NCBI GenBank assembly: GCA_027026295.1
Contig: JALVOR010000058.1
Location: 1-6,846 of the forward strand
Source: Anaerolineales bacterium
GTDB taxonomy: Bacteria; Chloroflexota; Anaerolineae; Anaerolineales; DRMV01
DNA: 6,846 nt
Reading direction: 5' to 3'
The notes under the pieces are model-generated. The model made no database searches and was not told the DNA's origin. It saw nothing but the letters and a program-made list of their open reading frames with translations. The position numbers and the translations under genes are program-made. Positions 4,314 through 6,846 of the stretch are shown one piece after another; within the stretch, counting starts at the first letter, position 1, and each line of letters opens with the position of its first letter.

Positions 4314-4530
4314 CGAAGCCAGACGCCAACGTAACAATTGGCGTACTTCTCTCATACCAATACCCAGGCTCCCCTTCCACCTTCCACAACCGCCCGCCAA
4401 ACTTCTCTATCACTTCCAAAGCGTCACGGGGGCTTGTGTAACGCACGTGGACATTGCGGGGTAATTCGCTCGCGCTCGCAACGGTGCGCAGTTTGCCTTC
4501 TCGAAATAGCAGGCGTTCTATAAGCGACAT
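4306..4530 (-). CDS. Hypothetical protein, 74 aa
   Basis: I do not recognise this protein. From the ATG at 4530 it reads MSLIERLLFREGKL, then ASELPRNVHVRYTSPRDALEVIEKFGGRLWKVEGEPGYWYERSTPIV. The pattern (basic N-terminus, alternating strands, helix at ~36-45, Trp/Tyr-rich strand) suggests a compact alpha/beta protein. An in-frame GTG at 4584 falls inside palindrome copy 6 and is less likely. Unlike its neighbours it has no leader box and only a weak, distant AGGGA, so it may be translated from the transcript of the 62-aa gene or poorly expressed. The start is uncertain. Confidence 0.6.
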   Translation of the reverse strand: MSLIERLLFREGKLRTVASASELPRNVHVRYTSPRDALEVIEKFGGRLWKVEGEPGYWYERSTPIVTLASGFDG

Positions 4531-4563
4531 GGCTATTTGATAATCCCTGCTGGCCTGGGAGCG

Positions 4564-4590
4564 AAGCACGCGGCGGGCAGCCACGTGCTT
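4564..4590 (-). repeat. GGGYA-loop palindrome, copy 6
   Basis: AAGCACG-C-GGC / GCC-A-CGTGCTT around GGGCA. It matches copy 5 including the C.A mispair, which is G.U on the gene strand. It lies 30 nt after the stop of the 62-aa gene, directly beside copy 7. Confidence 0.75.
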
Positions 4591-4593
4591 TCT

Positions 4594-4610
4594 GGCGGCG
4601 GGCAGCCACC
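4594..4610 (-). repeat. GGGYA-loop palindrome, copy 7
   Basis: GG-C-GGC / GCC-A-CC around GGGCA, 9 nt after the 62-aa gene stop. It repeats the core GGCGGGCAGCCAC of copy 6, so the two are probably a tandem duplication with diverged outer arms. Confidence 0.65.
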
Positions 4611-4619
4611 TCGAAGCGG

Positions 4620-4808
4620 TTAGTATTGATAAACGGTGTTTCGGGGGTCGTGATACTGAAGGGAAAAAGTGAAATCCAAGAGCAGCCCTTTTCCCTTTTT
4701 GGTAGCGACAATTTCGGCCACCAGTTTGAACAAACTTTTTGGAGTGAGCGGTCGAATGTCAACCGTACTCCAATAACCAAGCACCCCGTAAACGAAAACA
4801 ACGTACAT
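4620..4808 (-). CDS. Hypothetical protein, 62 aa
   Basis: The ATG at 4808 is supported by the shared Shine-Dalgarno block one base upstream. The product is MYVVFVYGVLGYWSTVDI, then PLTPKSLFKLVAEIVATKKGKGLLLDFTF, ending YHDPRNTVYQY. The hydrophobic first 12 residues resemble a beta strand more than a membrane helix because a polar WST-D follows. I recognise no family. The full leader (box, two hairpins) argues that it is a real gene despite its size. It is followed by two tandem palindromes. Confidence 0.7.
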   Translation of the reverse strand: MYVVFVYGVLGYWSTVDIRPLTPKSLFKLVAEIVATKKGKGLLLDFTFSLQYHDPRNTVYQY

Positions 4809-4809
4809 C

Positions 4810-4821
4810 GTTCCACCTCCT
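4810..4821 (-). promoter_or_regulatory. Conserved Shine-Dalgarno block of the 62-aa gene
   Basis: The minus strand reads AGGAGGTGGAAC and then one base before ATG, identical to three other genes. The leader hairpin starts 2 nt away. Confidence 0.85.
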
Positions 4822-4823
4822 GT

Positions 4824-4908
4824 ACCCCCACGCCGTGCCCGTGGGGGTTAGCCAAGTGACCAAAACCACGCGGGACAGGCGCGAGGGCGGGAGGCATACT
4901 AACCGCCC
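4824..4908 (-). promoter_or_regulatory. Structured leader of the 62-aa gene
   Basis: A perfect 9-bp stem, ACCCCCACG (4824-4832) with CGTGGGGGT (4840-4848), lies next to the Shine-Dalgarno. An upstream stem pairs GGGCGG (4885-4890) with CCGCCC (4903-4908). GGTTAG at 4846-4851 and CTAACC at 4899-4904 can pair with each other, which would disrupt both hairpins. Confidence 0.55.
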
Positions 4909-4925
4909 GCTCCCAAGCCAGCAAG

Positions 4926-4937
4926 TTGTCAAGGTGC
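4926..4937 (-). promoter_or_regulatory. Leader box (62-aa gene)
   Basis: Sense GCACCTTGACAA, 117 nt before the ATG and only 14 nt after the stop of the 445-aa gene, so any promoter here is very close to the upstream gene. No GGGYA palindrome occurs in this gap. Confidence 0.55.
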
Positions 4938-4951
4938 AGTCAGGCTCAGAA

Positions 4952-6289
4952 TCATTGCCACTGTGCAACCCACAAAGGGTCTTCCTCGGCATTTCTGTCT
5001 TTTTGCCGCAGATATTCCAAATCCGTGGCTACGCCAGGCAATTTCATCCGCTGGACGTCGGCAGTCAAAACCTCTCTGCGGTTGGCTGTGCCCGTAACCA
5101 GCGCAACCTTACCGCCATTCAGTTCAGCGTTGTATTTCCATTTGGCGGGGCGTTCCTTGCGTCCCAGTTCCACCTCCACGAACAAACGCTCATCGGCGCT
5201 GGTAATCAGTACGTCGGGAGGCGAAGGGCTTTCCACTTCGGGAAGCACGCGCACGCCATAGCCCTGCAAGCGGGCATACATCGCAAACAGCAGCACGGCG
5301 GCTGTGTGCCCTGGAAAACGCTCGCCTTCGTGCAGTCTGACAAGCCGCTCCCATTCGCCTTCCATAGGGGGCTGCATGAAAATCTGCTCTGCGATGCGCT
5401 TACCCTCGTCGGTAAGGCGCATCACAACCAGAGAGGTTTGCGGGACATTGATGACAAGTTTCTCTACCGCAATAACGCCTTTCTCTTGCAAGGCGTCCAG
5501 TTTGCGACGTACGCCGCCGCTGCGCTTCTTGATACCCTCAGTCTTCGCTATGTAATAGTCCAACTCTATGCGAGGTGTAATACCCTGCAGAGCAAGCAGA
5601 TACAGCGCCATGATTTGCCGCGTGCGCCCAATGACGCTGCTGCTGAAAAGATGCTCTACACGGGCTGGGATGGCAGGCGGCTGCTTTCGTATCCGCCGCA
5701 GGGCCGCGATGATTTCATCACGAACAGGCGTAGCCGCTGCCTTCTTCCTCCGCACTTTGGCGCGCTTCCTGCGCGGCGCTTGGGTGGCTCTATCAGGCGC
5801 AATCTTTTTGGACTGCGCTTTTGGTTTTGGCTGCACCTTCGGCTTCTGCTGGGCGTCGCCGCGGCGGTTGACTTCCCGCAACTGTGCGGCCAGGTCAGCG
5901 GCGTGCTTCCTTGTGTCCTCCAATTGCTGTTTCAGGCGAGCAATTTCACCCTCCAACTGGCGGATTTTCTCAGCGTCGACCTTGCGCCCATTGCCGTTAC
6001 CGTTGGCTGCTTTGTTGCCCCAGCCGGTCGGCTGGTTTCGCACAGCGCGCCACTGCTGGGCGGCAATCACGGGAGCGAAAAACCGCCCATACTGCTGGGC
6101 ATTCCAGTACCGAAACGCCCGCGGGTCGTCGCGGCGGATTTGTTCGACGCGATCCCCATCAAGGGCACGGGCAAGGCTATACAACAATTCCCGCAGGCGA
6201 CGTAGTTCGCCTTCAGCATGCGCTCGCAGTTCTCGCTCGGCATCGAGTAAGTCTTGAAGCGCCTGCTGGCGAACATCACCTAACGGCAT
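4952..6289 (-). CDS. Coiled-coil / winged-helix / nuclease-like protein, replication-relaxation-like
   Basis: A 445-residue protein; the ATG at 6289 has AGGAG 7 nt upstream and overlaps the preceding gene by 14 nt, indicating coupling. In order: helical N-terminus (~1-80), NGNGNG linker (~96-101), coiled coil (~104-142), a very basic Pro/Lys/Arg stretch (~145-185), a winged-helix-like region (~225-305: MALYLLALQGITPRIELDYY, VRRKLDALQEKGVI, VMRLTDEGKRIAEQI) and a C-terminal domain (~320-430) with PPDVLI (Asp359), LFVEVELG (Glu372, Glu374) and later lysines, spaced like a PD-(D/E)XK core. The winged-helix plus this domain recalls the replication-relaxation family of mobile elements. This is recognition by pattern, not a search; whether the nuclease-like site is active is unknown. 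A DNA-binding role in replication or transfer is the best guess. Confidence 0.7.
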   Translation of the reverse strand: MPLGDVRQQALQDLLDAERELRAHAEGELRRLRELLYSLARALDGDRVEQIRRDDPRAFRYWNAQQYGRFFAPVIAAQQWRAVRNQPTGWGNKAANGNGNGRKVDAEKIRQLEGEIARLKQQLEDTRKHAADLAAQLREVNRRGDAQQKPKVQPKPKAQSKKIAPDRATQAPRRKRAKVRRKKAAATPVRDEIIAALRRIRKQPPAIPARVEHLFSSSVIGRTRQIMALYLLALQGITPRIELDYYIAKTEGIKKRSGGVRRKLDALQEKGVIAVEKLVINVPQTSLVVMRLTDEGKRIAEQIFMQPPMEGEWERLVRLHEGERFPGHTAAVLLFAMYARLQGYGVRVLPEVESPSPPDVLITSADERLFVEVELGRKERPAKWKYNAELNGGKVALVTGTANRREVLTADVQRMKLPGVATDLEYLRQKDRNAEEDPLWVAQWQ

Positions 6290-6695
6290 CCAGGTACTCC
6301 TGGACTGCCTGGGCAGCGTCGTTGTAGGTAGCCTGTCCATTCTGATAATCCACCACGGCGTTTGCAGCCCGTCGAAACGCTTGCCGCTGCCGTTCCAGCG
6401 CGGGGGCGCTCATCTGCGCCGCCTTTTCCTGCATCCGCTGGACTTGCAACTGGACGCGCACAGGGTCTTGCACGGTCAAGAAACTGGAAGGTTCCACGCC
6501 AACGTCCTGCAACTGGCGCAGCTCCCGCTGATGCTGGCGTTCTGCCTGGGCAACCTGCCATTCCGTCCAGGTCATTACGCGCCCGTCGGCAGGCGTCACC
6601 AGGTAACCCGCAACGCCAAAGAAAACCAGAAAGAGCATGATGACCCAACCCCACCAATCCAGTTTTAGCGCGGTCAAATCCAGTTCGATTTCCAC
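6276..6695 (-). CDS. Small single-pass membrane protein, 139 aa
   Basis: A GTG start at 6695 with AGAGG upstream. Residues ~14-33 (WWGWVIMLFLVFFGVAGYLV) are a clear membrane helix near the N-terminus. The rest is hydrophilic and helical, with many Gln/Glu/Arg (QAERQHQRELRQLQ; RVQLQVQRMQEKAAQM), suggesting a coiled coil on one side of the membrane. No family is recognised. Its 14-nt overlap with the 445-aa gene implies co-expression, so it may anchor that DNA-binding protein or belong to an envelope apparatus encoded to the right. Confidence 0.75.
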   Translation of the reverse strand: MEIELDLTALKLDWWGWVIMLFLVFFGVAGYLVTPADGRVMTWTEWQVAQAERQHQRELRQLQDVGVEPSSFLTVQDPVRVQLQVQRMQEKAAQMSAPALERQRQAFRRAANAVVDYQNGQATYNDAAQAVQEYLDAVR

Positions 6696-6720
6696 GGCAA
6701 AACCTCTCGCTTCCTGGCGG

Positions 6721-6751
6721 CAGGCGTTGGGGCAAAGTGCCCCTACGCCTG
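6721..6751. terminator. Strong hairpin between the partial gene and the membrane-protein gene
   Basis: CAGGCGT-T-GGGGCA / TGCCCC-T-ACGCCTG with loop AAG, a 13-bp stem with one T.T mismatch. It begins 9 nt after the stop at 6760 on the minus strand. No U-run follows, so it may be a non-canonical transcript end or a dispersed repeat. Its core differs from the GGGYA family. Confidence 0.5.
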
Positions 6752-6759
6752 TGTGTCCA

Positions 6760-6846
6760 CTACCAGCGAAACATACTCACTGTGCGGTACAACCAGCGCG
6801 CCATCTGGACTTTCAGATAGTGCGCTGCCGCCAGTCCCATGACGGC
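6760..6846 (-). CDS. C-terminal end of an unknown protein (5' part outside window)
   Basis: An open frame runs from the right edge to a TAG at 6760-6762, giving 28 residues (AVMGLAAAHYLKVQMARWLY, then RTVSMFRW). The short amphipathic sequence does not identify a family. Support comes from same-strand orientation and the hairpin just after the stop; it could still be a chance open stretch. Confidence 0.45.
   Translation of the reverse strand, partial: AVMGLAAAHYLKVQMARWLYRTVSMFRW

Noticed and set aside
4531..4584. Upstream GTG start extending the 74-aa protein by 18 residues
   Set aside because: The GTG lies in the loop-proximal stem of palindrome copy 6 and has no Shine-Dalgarno; the extension is read from repeat sequence.
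581..4610. GGGYA palindromes as standard intrinsic terminators
   Set aside because: The stems are strong and well placed, but no copy is followed by a U-tract on the gene strand.
581..4610. CRISPR-like array
   Set aside because: The repeats are palindromes separated by whole genes at irregular distances; there are no regular spacers and no cas genes.
2549..4937. Leader boxes as ordinary sigma-70 promoters
   Set aside because: TTGACA is perfect in four copies, but none has a TATAAT-like hexamer 16-18 nt downstream. Kept only as a possible promoter element.
4835..6205. Long plus-strand ORF of 456 codons
   Set aside because: It is antisense to the 445-aa minus-strand gene, which has a good ribosome site, coupling to its neighbour and recognisable domains. 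The plus-strand translation is Cys/Arg/Phe-rich with no domain pattern.
1..6846. tRNA, rRNA or recognised riboswitch classes
   Set aside because: No cloverleaf with TTCGA-type arm, ribosomal sequence or known aptamer core was seen on either strand.

Overview
The window is about 60% G+C by eye and reads as bacterial. Several things suggest a Chloroflexota (Anaerolineae-like) genome or a mobile element inside one: the Asn-Gly-rich linkers, the Rad52/Sak-type annealing protein, the DUF6166-like domain, and a 96-residue protein with a GDWGDL...EED / ITEADRS..T.LLPEEY signature. This placement is tentative because no ribosomal RNA or phylogenetic marker is present.

Layout. Positions 1-461 (+) hold the 3' end of a sensor histidine kinase. 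From about 470 to the right edge every gene lies on the minus strand and faces the kinase. In transcription order (right to left) they are: the last 28 codons of an unknown protein (6760-6846); a single-pass membrane protein (6276-6695); a 445-residue coiled-coil / winged-helix / nuclease-like protein that resembles the replication-relaxation group (4952-6289, overlapping the previous gene by 14 nt); two small unknown proteins (4620-4808, 4306-4530); a short RadC/JAB-domain protein (3603-4067); a translationally coupled pair of small proteins (3081-3371, 2692-3078); a Rad52-family annealing protein whose C-terminus is an SSB-type acidic tip (1559-2416); and a SWIM zinc finger fused to a DUF6166-like domain (619-1281). 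The gene content is typical of plasmid or integrative-element accessory and DNA-processing regions. No integrase, relaxase, replication initiator or attachment site is visible.

The most striking feature is between the genes. Five minus-strand genes (SWIM, Rad52-like, 96-aa, RadC, 62-aa) share one leader plan: a 12-base box (sense GCACCTTGACAA) 108-132 nt before the ATG, then a hairpin, then a second hairpin lying just upstream of a near-invariant Shine-Dalgarno block (sense AGGAGGTGGAAC). In at least two leaders an arm of the second hairpin has an extra perfect 8-base copy, which permits mutually exclusive folds. Separately, seven palindromes with the sense form GGC-U(A/G)CCC-GCC and varied but still complementary outer arms lie mostly 9-44 nt after stop codons. 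In both hairpin sets the single imperfect pairs are G.U wobbles when read on the minus strand and C.A mismatches on the plus strand, which suggests the structures work as RNA on the gene strand.

How the genes may work together is inference. A ssDNA-annealing protein with an SSB-like tail, a RadC-like protein, a SWIM protein and a relaxation-like protein would fit a module acting on single-stranded DNA during element transfer or replication, with each gene individually controlled by a related leader RNA.
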